Shown here: positions 11,689-22,353 of the stretch, piece after piece
Numbering within the stretch: position 1 is the first letter of the stretch
Layout of the letters: each line of letters starts with the position of its first letter
DNA from: Epiperipatus broadwayi
Lineage: Eukaryota; Onychophora; Udeonychophora; Euonychophora; Peripatidae
NCBI GenBank assembly: GCA_028023455.1
Contig: JAQFVV010000063.1
Location: 3,283,081-3,347,080, forward strand
DNA length: 64,000 bases
Direction of reading: 5' to 3'
Position numbers and translations under genes: made by a program
The notes under the pieces: generated by a model
What the model was told of the DNA's origin: nothing
Seen by the model: only the letters and a program-made list of their open reading frames with translations
Databases searched by the model: none

Positions 11689-12114
11689 ATAAAAATATTC
11701 TAGTGCTAATGACTTTTTTCCTCCAGATATTAATTCTATCAATGGGCAGTGTGTGTGACTTGATTTCAATACAGCTTTGTTTTAGGGACTTTTAAATTAT
11801 CTTAGTAAAGGTATTTAATTATAGTCACAGAAATCTATTAATTATTTAAAATTATTTAGAGTAAGCTATTATATTTATATATTGTTCACAATCACTGTCC
11901 CTAGAGTTTTTGTTTTCTGAGCTAGTTTAGAAGATAATGGTTAGTTCTATGGATGTAGGGGTTTATGTTGATGTTCGGACATCCAGATGATAACACTGGA
12001 TGGCCCAAAAGTATCTTTAAATTTTATTCATTGCATTTTGTTTTTTTAATTAGAAATTATGTTTATAGTTGGTCTGTAGAGAACATGGATAAAGAAACTA
12101 AATAATGGTGCAAA

Positions 12115-12300
12115 GGCATGATGGCTCATTTGGTTAGAGTGCTACCTTAAAATTCAATACTCAAGAATTTAAGGATTCGGATTCAATTCCCATGCTAGTA
12201 CTGTCACTGGTCAGGCTAGAAATACCCAAAGAAGAGGGGAGAATAGCACTTCTCAAAATGTTGTGCATATACTAACCAGTGTGCTATTACTAACAGTTGA
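12115..12300 (+). repeat. tRNA-derived SINE, Leu-like head
   Basis: Acceptor-like ends are GGCATGA and CATGCT. Box A is TGGCTCATTTGG, the anticodon loop CTTAAAA reads as Leu(UAA), there is a long variable region, and box B is GGATTCAATTCC. A non-tRNA body follows (CACTGGTCAGGCTAG, AAGAAGAGGGGAGAATAG). The long unrelated 3' part and the mismatched stems argue for a SINE rather than a functional tRNA-Leu. Confidence 0.65.
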
Positions 12301-13722
12301 ATATATTTGGAATATTTAAATAAAGTTAAATTTTTGTAAAGACATCCAATACTCATATTAGATGATGGAAATAGTCCAACATATAAATACAACTAAAACA
12401 CCATCATCACAAACTTTTAGGAATACACTAACAATAATTATCATTGCTCAGTGATACAATTTTTTAAATAGAAATTGCATCCATTTAAGACTTTGAGTAA
12501 CATGATATATGTGTTTGAAATTAAACTATTTAGTATATTAGATTTTTTCTTTACTGTAATTTTAATTGTTAAAAAGAAATATACATTTTCTTTGTCATAC
12601 ATTACTTCACATATTCTTCTTCTAGCCATCCTTTTATTTAACCATTTTTGTTTTATTCACTGGTAAGTCTTTTATGCATATAGTTCTACCTTTCACATGA
12701 TTTATATTTTTCCAATCTGTTTTATTCTATTATTTTATTCATCAACTCATTGTTAATAAAGGCTATTACTATATATCTTAATCTTTCACAACCTACAGTA
12801 TTAATTAAAAATTTTATTGAATAATTTTCAGCTTTTTAAAAAAAAAATTTACTTTATCAATTATTTTTATATTTATTGTCTTTTCTAAAAATCTGAAAAA
12901 AAGTTCCCAAATATCGTTTTTGTTTCATCTCTTTTATTTTATTTGAAACAATTTTAATATTACTCTTATTAAGTAATGATTCAAAACTATATCCACTTCA
13001 AATGTGCATAAGAACTTTTCTCTAAATATTATTCCTAAATCTTCTTTGAATCAAATAAAATCTAATTAAAATATTTTCTCATTACTTGGAGTTTTTCTTA
13101 TATAAATCATACATTTATAATTTTAAACATTATGTATGTTATTGCCATAATATTTTCTTAACAAAATATTATCAGTCTTTAACTACTATCATTCCTTATT
13201 CTTAATCCTAGCTTTTCTTTCTTACCACAGCATTTTATTTCTCCATTATTATTATACAACAGTTTTGCATTTCTCTCTTTAATTTAATTTTTATCATGCA
13301 TGATATTTATTTTTTAATTAGCATATGGAAAATCCCTTACACTCTTTGTGATTTAACCAGTATTAATCTATCAGCCTTACTAATTATATAACTCTTTTGT
13401 TCTTGTCACAAAACAATATACATATGAATATATCTACTGCTACATTTAGAATAGTATTCTCTTACACTTCCTTCATATCCCTCCTATAACCAACTCACAT
13501 TGTTTTTCAGTCTCAGAAATATTAAGCCTTTTTCAATTTATATTTTCTCTAATCTCTTATAACATTTTAAGAATTCTACATACCTATTCTTATAATATTG
13601 TTGTTGGTTTTTTGTAATCTTAATGATGTTTTGATAGAAAAGTGTCTAATGTTGATCATAGGATGTTAAGATGTATAATAATTTATCAGAAGAATTAACG
13701 AAAAAAAAAAGGAAAAGGCTTT
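12301..13722. other. AT-rich DNA with one arm of a foldback family
   Basis: About 12351-12415 matches the right arm of the foldback at 3867-4055 (ATTAGATGATGGAAATAGTC). The rest is pyrimidine-rich AT sequence with short spurious frames and nothing recognised. Confidence 0.5.
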
Positions 13723-13893
13723 TTGATTCTATAATTAAGCCAATAAACATCGCATGGTCACCATTTCTTATGTTTGCTTATAACTGTTATTAAAACAGGT
13801 AAAACTCACTATATGTATTGCCACACACTGCAAGCTAGAGTAATCAATGGATGCTAGAAGGCTTGTGTATAAAATTCCTATCTAGTGTCTACC

Positions 13894-13953
13894 CATCCAA
13901 TATCCCCAGACTAGTTTTTGGCTTGTGGCCTTTATCAGTGAGGAGTGTTGGAT
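13894..13953 (-). ncRNA. Decayed hammerhead ribozyme, family A, minus copy
   Basis: Stem I is kept (ATCCAA with TTGGAT, and CCTCA with TGGGG). The core strands are CTGATAA (G8 replaced by A) and AAAAAC, so catalysis is unlikely. The cleavage triplet GUC is present. Confidence 0.65.
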
Positions 13954-14025
13954 CTGAGAGCACTGTACCTAGATCTTAGGATCTAATGCAACCCTCCAGA
14001 AGCCCCCTTTAATCTAGGTACAGGT

Positions 14026-14065
14026 CCTCAATGACGAAGGCCACAAGCCAGAAACTAGTCTGGGG
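14026..14065 (+). ncRNA. Decayed hammerhead ribozyme, family A, first plus copy
   Basis: Inner stem I is CCTCA with TGGGG. Stem II is GGCC-like around ACA, followed by GAAAC and TAGTC. The first core strand reads ATGACGA, so the invariant C3 is lost. Confidence 0.62.
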
Positions 14066-14470
14066 ATATTGGATGAGTAGGCACTAGATGGGGATTTTAT
14101 GCACAAGCCTTTTGACATCCATTGATTACTTTAGCTTGCAGTATGTGGCAATACATATAGTGAATTTTTCCTGTTTTAATAACAGTTATAAGCAAGCATA
14201 AGAAATGGTGATCATGTGATGTTTATTGGCTTAAAACCAATCCTGCCTAATAGGATAGTGGTGGCTATGGTTATTAAAGAACCAAAGACACCAAAATGTA
14301 TAGGTACTGAACTTAGTTCAGATCGGTATGACTATATAAGCTAATGAGCTTGGATTAAAAATATTAAGGTGTTTTCAAGTTAAGACTCATAGTTTTGCAG
14401 TTGAGTAGAGATAAAAGGGGGCTTCTGCAGGGTTGCATTAGATTCTAAGATCTAGGTGCAGTGCTCTTAG

Positions 14471-14529
14471 ATCCAAGGCTCTTCACTGATGAAGACCACA
14501 GGCCAGAAACTAGTCTGGAGATATTGGAT
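14471..14529 (+). ncRNA. Type I hammerhead ribozyme, family A, best copy
   Basis: Outer stem I ATCCAA (14471) pairs with TTGGAT (to 14529). Inner stem I CTTCA pairs with TGGAG. Core CTGATGA is at 14486-14492. Stem II is GACC/GGCC around ACA, with one mismatch that is restored to GGCC in sister copies. Core GAAA is at 14506-14509, then a minimal stem III (AC..GU around TA) and GUC, with predicted scission after 14515. The 10.1/11.1 position is A-A. A stem III of two pairs would be weak alone, but ACTAGT is self-complementary, so a dimer could form. Confidence 0.76.
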
Positions 14530-15017
14530 GAGTAGGCACTAGATAAGGATTTTATGCACAAGCCTTCTGGAATCCATTGATTACTCTAGCTTGCAGTGTG
14601 TGGCAATATGTATAGTGAGTTTTGCCTGTTTTAATATTTGATTCTATAATTCTAAATAAAGTTAGTGCATCATAAATTCAAACAATGTAAATAAAGCTTG
14701 TTCAATTAAAACATTTTATTTGCATAGCCATATGATTTCCAAGAATGGATCACTAATATCAATGAAAAATAGAGGTACTGAGTTATTCAATGTGCATTTA
14801 TATTGACAGAAAATTAGTTCATTTTAAAAACTCATCATTGGCCTTTAAAATTCAAACTGAGAGAATTAGATGGAATTATAAAATAATAACTTAGAGATTA
14901 AAAGAACAGAATGCTAACTATTAATTATGTTATTTTTCTAGATGAATGTGAAAATAAGTAGAAAAGACATTCTAAATTATACCAACTAGTATATCAATAC
15001 ATTTTGTATTCTTACAG

Positions 15018-15037
15018 AATTCTTTGTAAAATAAAAG
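15018..15037 (+). other. Candidate 20-nt 5' UTR micro-exon of the TIR gene
   Basis: An acceptor-like TTCTTACAG ends at 15017. After 20 nt a strong donor GTAAGT starts at 15038, and the next acceptor TTTATTGTAG ends at 15204, just before the exon that holds the TIR reading frame. The intron between them would be 167 nt. The donor could instead end a larger first exon whose start is further upstream. This is inferred from splice consensus only. Confidence 0.4.
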
Positions 15038-15204
15038 GTAAGTAAATCAGTCAATGTAATGGCATAAATTTTATATAACTTTTTCAATTTAATAAAATTC
15101 AATAAAAAATTGTATATATATTTACACAAAACATAACATATTTTAAATTGTTGCCTACTTTTGTTTGCTTATTTATGTGTATCATATTTATTTATTTATT
15201 GTAG

Positions 15205-15240
15205 ATGGAAAGTATCATGAATGATAAAAACTATGTCTGA
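15205..15240 (+). promoter_or_regulatory. Short upstream reading frame overlapping the TIR start codon
   Basis: Directly after the proposed acceptor the sequence begins ATG and runs 11 codons to TGA at 15238-15240. It is in a different frame from the TIR gene and overlaps both of its candidate start codons (15221 and 15233). In the TIR frame a TGA at 15218-15220 blocks any N-terminal extension. An overlapping uORF at the exon start would be expected to damp translation, or the first ATG may be skipped by leaky scanning. Confidence 0.5.
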
Positions 15241-16030
15241 AGCCTGCAATTCTAATAGCACAAAACCTGAATCTAAAAGGTATTCATTAACATTCTCACC
15301 AATAAATTTTCAGAAATTTGTTGACACCTCACCTGGATCTACTGAAACTATTACTCTTCCATCAGAAATACTTGAACAAGTTGAAGAAGAAGTTGAACAA
15401 AAGCTTTTGAATATTAAGTGCCCTCTTTGTTTAACTTTGGGATATTATGATTATATTGTAATATGTAGTAGTAAAGATCATGAGAAAGCCAAAAAATATT
15501 CAGATCAAGTTAATCAAATTTATCGCTTAAAAGGAATAACAATTCATGAACCTCCATTCTCTTTAATTCCACGTATTGTTGACAGACTCCAGCAAGCTCA
15601 TGAAAGAGCATCACGATGCTTTTTTTTCTTATCTCCATCATTTATTGAAGAAATTATGTTAACCTTACATAGAAATGAAGCAATTTTAAACTTATTCACT
15701 GATCCATTAGCTTTAAATCGAGGTAGTGTTGTATTGGTCCATACCGACTCTCTTGATGAAGGTCAGCAAAGTTATGAAGTTCCCTCTGGATTAAAATCTC
15801 ATGTGAATTTAGAAGCTGACAAAGTTATTGAGGACCAACAAAAAATTACTGGCATGTTTTATCCATTAGTTTTCAAAAGAAGAGAAGGTAAAGAAAAAAC
15901 AGAAATACATAAAAAAAGGATGTGGACACTTGAAACAAAGGCACAGTTAAGAAAAAAACTTGTGGATGAAGCAACGAAGAAATTTTTAGAAGATGACAGT
16001 CAAACTCATGTGAATGGTAATGGAGAATAA
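15221..16030 (+). CDS. TIR-domain cytoplasmic protein (probable innate-immunity or signalling adaptor)
   Basis: A 269-residue open frame without introns. It has no signal peptide or membrane segment, so it should be cytosolic. Residues 1-45 are polar and Ser/Thr-rich and 46-66 form an acidic helix (EQVEEEVEQ). A TIR-like fold covers about 74-220: strand A YDYIVICSSKD (box 1), helix A DHEKAKKYSDQVNQIY, strand B GITIHEPPF, helix B RIVDRLQQAHERA, strand C SRCFFFLS, helix C PSFIEEIMLTL, strand D SVVLVH, and a last strand FYPLVFK. The tail (221-269) is basic and then acidic. The BB loop lacks the usual RD..PG signature, and the WCxxE motif of NADase TIRs is not seen, so a scaffold role is likelier than an enzyme. 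Codon choice and low repeat content set it apart from the flanking DNA. The start at 15221 is fixed by an in-frame stop at 15218; Met5 (15233) is an alternative. The TIR assignment is by eye. Confidence 0.8.
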   Translation: MIKTMSEACNSNSTKPESKRYSLTFSPINFQKFVDTSPGSTETITLPSEILEQVEEEVEQKLLNIKCPLCLTLGYYDYIVICSSKDHEKAKKYSDQVNQIYRLKGITIHEPPFSLIPRIVDRLQQAHERASRCFFFLSPSFIEEIMLTLHRNEAILNLFTDPLALNRGSVVLVHTDSLDEGQQSYEVPSGLKSHVNLEADKVIEDQQKITGMFYPLVFKRREGKEKTEIHKKRMWTLETKAQLRKKLVDEATKKFLEDDSQTHVNGNGE

Positions 16031-16165
16031 ATAACCATTTTACAAACGTTATAAGTAGATTGTAAAATATATTTATTACTTTGTGAATTTTTTTTTTTTA
16101 CAATTATTTATTTTTTATCCAAAGAAAATATTGTACTATGAAATATATTATGATAAAATTTTATC

Positions 16166-16171
16166 AATAAA
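16166..16171 (+). terminator. Candidate polyadenylation signal AATAAA
   Basis: AATAAA lies 136 nt after the TIR stop codon. Another AATAAA overlaps the stop itself (about 16026-16031), so the 3' UTR may be very short. In such AT-rich DNA the hexamer is common by chance. Confidence 0.4.
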
Positions 16172-18731
16172 TATTAACTATTTTTTAATTTTATTAATAT
16201 TATTTAAATCATAATAATTATTCATGTCTAGATTTGTCAGTAACTTTTGTTGTTCTGACATTTCCAAGGTTTTGGAAAATTTACAATTAATCTTATTATA
16301 AGAAAGACTTTGTAAAAAATTAGGTGTAAATTTGGACTTAAGTAGTAATGATAAACTTATAAAAACTCTCATTATGTAGAGATTATGTACTGGTCATGCT
16401 TAACACCTAGGATTTAAATTAAATTAGACTTTAACAATTGCTTTATCTAACTGAGAATTTGCAAGCAAGTTGAAGATTTTTTTGTGTGATAGCCAGCTTA
16501 ATCAACAAAACAAAATCATCTGAATGAACATACCAAAGGGAAAACAAAAGGGGAGAGGGGGAATATAAAAATGTTCATCAAATGACAATTGTCTAACTTA
16601 GTGAATATTTTTTTCTATTTATTATTTCTCTGTAGAGATTTGTTGGAAAAGCCATCTATGATTGATTTCTTGTAATTTATTTGAAGTTAATTTATGAACC
16701 ATCATTCAAGACTGACCTATTTACTGTGTTTGGGAGGTAATCAGCCATTGCCTTCTTGGTAAGGGAGGAAGAAAAGGCACAAAATGATTGGCTTGTTTGA
16801 TAAGCCAAAAAATGCTCACTTTGTTGCCATATATAGGTACAGTAAATAGTGCAATAAACTAATTATAATATGAAAACATATATTTATATATACACATATG
16901 ATAAAGTTTCATATTAGATCCAATATTGTTTCAAAAGTATTTTTAAAATAATACACACATTTAATGTATATGCACCTATTATTATCTAATACTGGCTTTT
17001 ATCATTATTCCCCCCTATAACAGAGAAATTCATGAATTCAGTGCTTGCGCATATGTAGTGTATGATAATAATTGCATCAAATGTCATTCATTTTTTACTT
17101 TATAACCAGCATTTTAACTATTTACCAATATACATTAATTGTTCTGAATTTTTCATTAAAAATATAAAAATCCGTTTATTGACCAATAATAGGTGGCTAG
17201 CTTGAATGGCTAATGATTGGCTATTTGAACAACCATTGCATTTCGTCGACAATTGTTCAGTTATCTAAACAAAATAAAAATACTGAAATAATAATAAATA
17301 AATATAATAGTACTTTTATTGACAATCTAAAAAGCGTTTGAAATTTTTTGAAAGTTGAATTTAGTACGAATTTATTTATTTAATAAATTTAGGTTAAATT
17401 TATTGTGTGCACATAGATGTGTAATTATTTTCATAGAATGTGTAAACACAAATGTTTTCACTATATATTTTTATATGTGTGTACACGTATATTTGCAAGT
17501 AGAGGATGTTGGAAAACAATAAATATCCATACTTATTATTTTGCTTTTGGGAGACAGTGAATTCTAATATAACCAGATTTGTACTGATTTAATTTCATCT
17601 TAATTTGATAAAACTCCAGGTATAAATAATGATGCAGTTTTAACTTCTTTTATATAGTTCTGATTTAAAGATTCTCTCCCAAAAAACTATTTAATATATT
17701 TTTACTATACTCTCTCCCAAAAAACTATTTAATATATTTTTACTATACAATTTGACACCTGATGAATCTTCATTACACACCTGCTGATTTTTACTTTCCC
17801 ACTCAATTTTATCTTCCTTTTTTTAATACTCCCATCATTTTTAATCCAATCTGATTTCATTCACAACTAATTAAATATAAATTTTAAAGCACACTCAAAC
17901 GTATTTTTAAAAGTATGTCAATCAACCTTTTGATTTCAGTATGCTTTAATTTTTAATTAAACTGTGAAATTCAGTAATTACGTAATTTTTTTAAATCAGA
18001 TTCTTTATTTTTAATTAGAATCAACTTGAAAGTAGTTTTAAAATCTTAATATGATTCAGTTATGTAGGTTTTTCAAAAATGAATTTAAAACACTATTTCA
18101 AAATCATTTTTTGAAATTCCAACTAAAATATTTACTCTAGCGACAACAAAGTGGTACTGAAAGTTTTTAATATTATTATACTTTTTTTTACTAAAAAAAA
18201 ACTGACATTTTTAAAATAATAATTATATATGTATATGTTCCGTCAAATTTGCATTTTATATTTGAACTTTATCTATATTGTAAATTTTAAAAAAAGTCGA
18301 CGGATTATTTTATTTCTTTATCAATTAATTTTTTTATTGTTTATTTAATTTTACTGTTTTAAATACAAAACAATTTTCATTTTATATGTATATACATTGC
18401 TAATTTCTTTTTATATTTTCTAATAAAAATATAAATATGTACGTACCTCAATAAAACTTTTTAATATACAGTATATTTTCTAAAAGATAAAACAAGAATA
18501 GAAAAATGCTCAAACTGTCAGCATATAGGCTTCTCTATAGTATACTGTTGAAGAGATAATTGCCTTGCAATCAGTTTTTTTTACTACACACACATACATA
18601 TATATATATAGTGATATGATTCTCGAACCTATTTACAATATATGTGTATCCTCAATGTGATTTCCATACATTTATTTACATAAACATTCATACATACACC
18701 ATTAAAAGCATTTATAAATTTGTGCATTTAT
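16172..18731. other. Intergenic AT-rich DNA with a short exact tandem duplication
   Basis: No gene was recognised. At 17673-17748 a 38-bp unit (TCTCTCCCAAAAAACTATTT then TAATATATTTTTACTATAC-like sequence) is repeated exactly twice, which marks a recent slippage event. Around 17195-17245 there are several CCAAT/ATTGG boxes and a TCGTCGA, which could be part of a promoter but have no matching gene. Confidence 0.5.
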
Positions 18732-18872
18732 TTAAATAATATATTCATCAAGTAATACAAATTTTTTTATTATTATCATTTTTATAATACATATATTTAT
18801 AACATTTAGAAGCAATGAACTGTTGAAGCGCTCCCTGTAGTCACTTAAATGACTCACAATATCATTGTCTAT
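18732..18872 (-). CDS. Candidate terminal exon of an unidentified minus-strand gene
   Basis: On the minus strand a long pyrimidine tract ending TTCTGTTGTGCAG is a good 3' splice site. It is followed by an open frame with more balanced codons than its surroundings: IDNDIVSHLSDYRERFNSS, then LLLNVINICII and an AT-rich end with a stop at 18732-18734, where an AATAAA overlaps. I do not recognise the protein, and no upstream exon was identified. The exon might also end earlier at a cryptic donor after LLLN. Alternatively it is a chance frame. Confidence 0.35.
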   Translation of the reverse strand: MDNDIVSHLSDYRERFNSSLLLNVINICIIKMIIIKKFVLLDEYII

Positions 18873-18989
18873 CTGCACAACAGAAAAAAAAAAAATTTCA
18901 TTATCATTTATAGCCTGAAATATACATAAAAAAATAAATAGGTTTACTTCATATTTATAAAGACAGAATTTTTTAGTGTTCATAGTAAT

Positions 18990-19490
18990 AATCTTGTAAA
19001 CATCTAAATCATCATAAATATGTAATGTTAGAATTAAACAACTCTACATGACATGCAATATTTTAAAGCAATGAAATTTCCATAGCGCATTTTAAATTCA
19101 ATTAAACATTTTATAATATCATAATCTAACTTCAATGCAAAAGAAAATAAATTCATTCTCAACTGTGGCCTAAAATATATATTAGGGAAGAAATATTAGA
19201 TCGAACATCCAAATGTATATTACATATATATTTAAAGTCGGTTTAATAATGGCAATATAACATTTCCATATATTTGGATATTGGTTTTTTATAATTTTCA
19301 TTGTCTAAACTGTTTGTATATATACATTTCTGACCACAATTGAGAATAAATTCATTTTCTTCTGTTTTCCAGTTAGATTATGGTATTATAAGACATGCAA
19401 CCGAATTTAATATAATCAGTACTTGGAGAATTCTTCATCCCAAAATAACTTATAAATTATTTTTTATTAGTGTTATTCAATGTAATATAT
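18990..19490. other. AT-rich DNA, nothing recognised
   Basis: Two short segments, CAATTGAGAATAAATTCATT (about 19337) and AATAAATTCATTCTCAACTG (about 19145), are near-inverted copies. This hints at a weak foldback over 19140-19370, with arms also containing ATATTTGGAT-like sequence. Confidence 0.4.
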
Positions 19491-19654
19491 ATAATAAATA
19501 TAATAGGAATTAACTATTATATAAAGTCTTTCATTCAGCAGAAGTATTTTGGGTTAATTCCTTGACCTGCTTCTTAAGGAATTGACTGAAAGTACTTCTG
19601 CAGATTGAAAAAACTTTATATAATAGTTAATTGCCATTATATTTATTATCTTTA
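19491..19654. repeat. Palindromic foldback element
   Basis: The left arm AATAAATATAATAGGAATTA..ACTATTATATAAAG pairs with CTTTATATAATAGTTAATTG..CATTATATTTATT on the right. Inner arms (GCAGAAGTA with TACTTCTGC, TTAATTCCTT with AAGGAATTGA) give a near-complete hairpin of about 160 bp. No ribozyme core was seen. Confidence 0.75.
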
Positions 19655-21408
19655 TTGTTATTACAATAGTTTTTTAAGTAAAGAACATTTTATTTGTATT
19701 ATATATATATTAAATAGTAATTATACATAGATTTGAATTTTTCATGGATTTTTATATAAATAAATTAAAATGTTGGATCATTTCCATGTAAATTAGCTTT
19801 GAATGTATTTTAGAAGTAATATTACTATGGAATTATAAGTGGCAATTAATGGTTTTCCCAGGTACATCACTGCTAAAACACATTTGAAGATAATTTATAC
19901 GGAAGTGATTCAATACTTTAATTTGTTTACTTTATAGATAAAGGAGTCTTAAATAACTCTCTGAAAAAAAAATCTCTCTACCCCCCCCCCCCCATAAATA
20001 ATAGTAAAAAAGAAGTTGACATTAATTATTAAGATTGCTAATTATCAGCTATTGAGAACTTTCTGTTCTTGTTTTACTGTGTAGGTAAGAATACTCATTT
20101 AGTGACTCATAATTAGAGAGATCTGGGTTGGCTAAGGATTGATTATCCGATGAAAAAAACCTTGAGCTTTTTTACAACATTCAAAAAGAAATTACATATT
20201 ATGATACATTTCATCTAAACTAGCTTTTTCAGTTAACGTAGATCATCATAGACCAGCAAATACCTATATTGATGTAACATAATTGGTAATCATTTGTGTA
20301 TTCATTTATTGAATGACTGTAATAATCCCTGCCACACATTGTAGTCCTAATGGTTGTTTTAATGCATCTTTAAGAATGCCAGAAGTTGTTCCACATAAAA
20401 AAATATTTAAATATTATATCATTTGGGTGTGTATATATAAAAGATTGTCATGACATATCTCTACAATTGAATTGCAATGATTATAACACAAGCCATCAAA
20501 AATGCATTTGATTAATTGTTAAAAATTGAAAATTTATTTATACCACAGCAAAAGAACAAATGTTATGCTAGAATTTTGATAAAACAAACATATATTACAA
20601 TTAGAATACTTTCATGGATTTCTAGATGTAATTATTAATAATTCTAATGGGCTTTCTCCTTACATTTTATAGAAAGATTGCCATAATATAATAAAGCAAT
20701 ATTTTAAAAATTTACTTGATAAAATTCAGCTATAGTGCAACCCAAGCAAAGAATCGATTAGAAATAGGTATTGCAAACTAAACTCATGCTATTAAGTAAT
20801 AGTATTTGTCTAATGCACTTTAAAATGAAAGATAATTATTTTTAGGTTATTACTTTAGATTACGTAAGAGTCATAAATCATACATTAATATGTTATCAGT
20901 GTAATAATTGGAAATATAACAATTTTTCCAGAATAAAACTAGACTTTCCTGTAAAGTGTTATAAATAATAGTAAGATTTTTCTAGGAATTTCTTTATATA
21001 CCTTAGATAACAGAGGTCAACAAACCTTTAGTGGTGTCTTGCTGAATCTATGTTACAATGTTAGTCCATGTTCCTTTATAATTCTACCAATCTTATTATA
21101 TAGAGTATAAAAATTGGTCCACTTATAATGGGCTTTAAAATTATATATTATATACTTTTGAAGCCTATTATAACTGGATCTTATACTATTAGTCATTTAA
21201 TATTTTAAAATACATAGGATCAAAATAGTGAAAAGTATGTTTTGTTAAATTACATTGATTGCATTTGAAAGTCATACTTAAAATTTCATTTGGCGTGAAA
21301 AAAATTAATCTCATTGGCATATAAAAATGTGTATTGTTTTCAAAATTATTAATTAAAGTACAATAATTCAGAATATGCAAAGCACATTTAATTTTCAATG
21401 GTTTAAAT
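19655..21408. other. AT-rich DNA with a poly-C run
   Basis: No gene or element was recognised. A run of about 14 C lies at about 19980-19993, which is unusual in such AT-rich DNA. Confidence 0.5.
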
Positions 21409-21502
21409 TTTTTTTTTTTTATGTGTCAAATGTGTTGACCGGAAAGTGAACCCGGGCCACCTGCTTGGAAAGCAGCTATGCTAACCACTAGGCCACCAAC
21501 GC
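21409..21502 (-). repeat. tRNA-Gly-derived SINE (tRNA-like 21431-21502)
   Basis: The minus strand starts GCGTTGGTGGCCTAGTGG and folds as a 72-nt tRNA-Gly with anticodon UCC. The acceptor stem pairs except at position 2/71, box A is TGGCCTAGTGG, and the T arm CCCGG GTTCACT TTCCGG has an irregular loop. It runs on into CATTTGACACAT and poly-A. The shared CATTTGAC with the copy at 9909-10011 marks a SINE. The good acceptor stem means transcription by RNA polymerase III is still conceivable. Confidence 0.78.
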
Positions 21503-22353
21503 TTGACTGATTTAATTTTAAAAGCCGATTAATCAACTCTAAGAAAATAAAACAAGTATTTTTCAAGCATTTTCAAAGATGCTCATTTTTGTAATATAAA
21601 AAATCAATTCGAAATTGGACGTTATATATATATTAACACTACGGATATTTGAAATTTTTCTCTATGAGAAATTTAATTTAATTAAACAATAGACCTTTAA
21701 AAGAAAAAAAACAATGACTTTTAACTTCTTTGAGATCCGAATTATATTATCAAGTCTCATGTATTTGCGGACTTTATTCACGCATTAATCCGACTATCAT
21801 TAACTATAAACTTTTTCTTTAAATAAATGCACCAAAACTTAAATGTATTATTATGAGTAGAAGTTTTTCAAATGAAATAATCGATATAATATTCTGCCTG
21901 AATATAAATTTATTCTAAACATGCTGCTTGCACACAAAAGTTTCAAAGGTCAATGGACCATCGAAAACAAAAAAACAAAAACAATCCAGGTAACATTAAT
22001 CCTCCCTGGTAAAAAGAAAATATTTTCATCCTACTTAGCTGTTATTTTTATTGAAAATAGCAAAGATAGGATGTACATTTAGTGTCCAAAATAATTAGTA
22101 AATTAAACTGAATCATGGTTTCTATTTACATGTGTGTCGCATATGCAAAATGTAAATGATAACCCAAACATGTACACTGTAATTAAAATATATTTTTTTA
22201 CTATTTCAATTCATTCAGAGTACCATGGCTAGCGACCCCTATTATATACGATATAATTTCAGTTTGCGATACCTGTTTTTAATTAGTACTTTGTTTAGTT
22301 ATAAAATAGCTAAAATTTATTTATAAAATATATGAAGAAAATTATTACTGTTC
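21503..22353. other. AT-rich DNA, nothing recognised
   Basis: No coding or repeat signature was identified on either strand. Confidence 0.5.

Larger units (their letters stand above)
13723..14651. mobile_element. Family A hammerhead element, compound foldback with 14-bp target duplication
   Basis: The direct repeat TTGATTCTATAATT occurs exactly at 13723-13736 and 14638-14651. Inside, a foldback (13737-14233) has ends AAGCCAATAAACATCGC and GATGTTTATTGGCTT. A unique middle of about 150 bp follows, then a further plus-strand copy of the arm (about 14400-14637) ending GAGTTTTGCCTGTTTTAAT. The unit therefore holds three copies of the hammerhead region, one minus and two plus. This minus-plus-plus order with a long target duplication fits insertion of a multimeric reverse transcript, as in Penelope-like elements. 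Confidence 0.83.

Noticed and set aside
17195-17245. Cluster of CCAAT/ATTGG boxes as a promoter
   Set aside because: No gene start, TATA element or open frame is positioned to use it. It was left as a remark in the intergenic entry.
21431-21502. Functional tRNA-Gly(UCC) gene on the minus strand
   Set aside because: The mismatch at 2/71, the irregular T loop, and the CATTTGAC plus poly-A continuation shared with another copy indicate a SINE.
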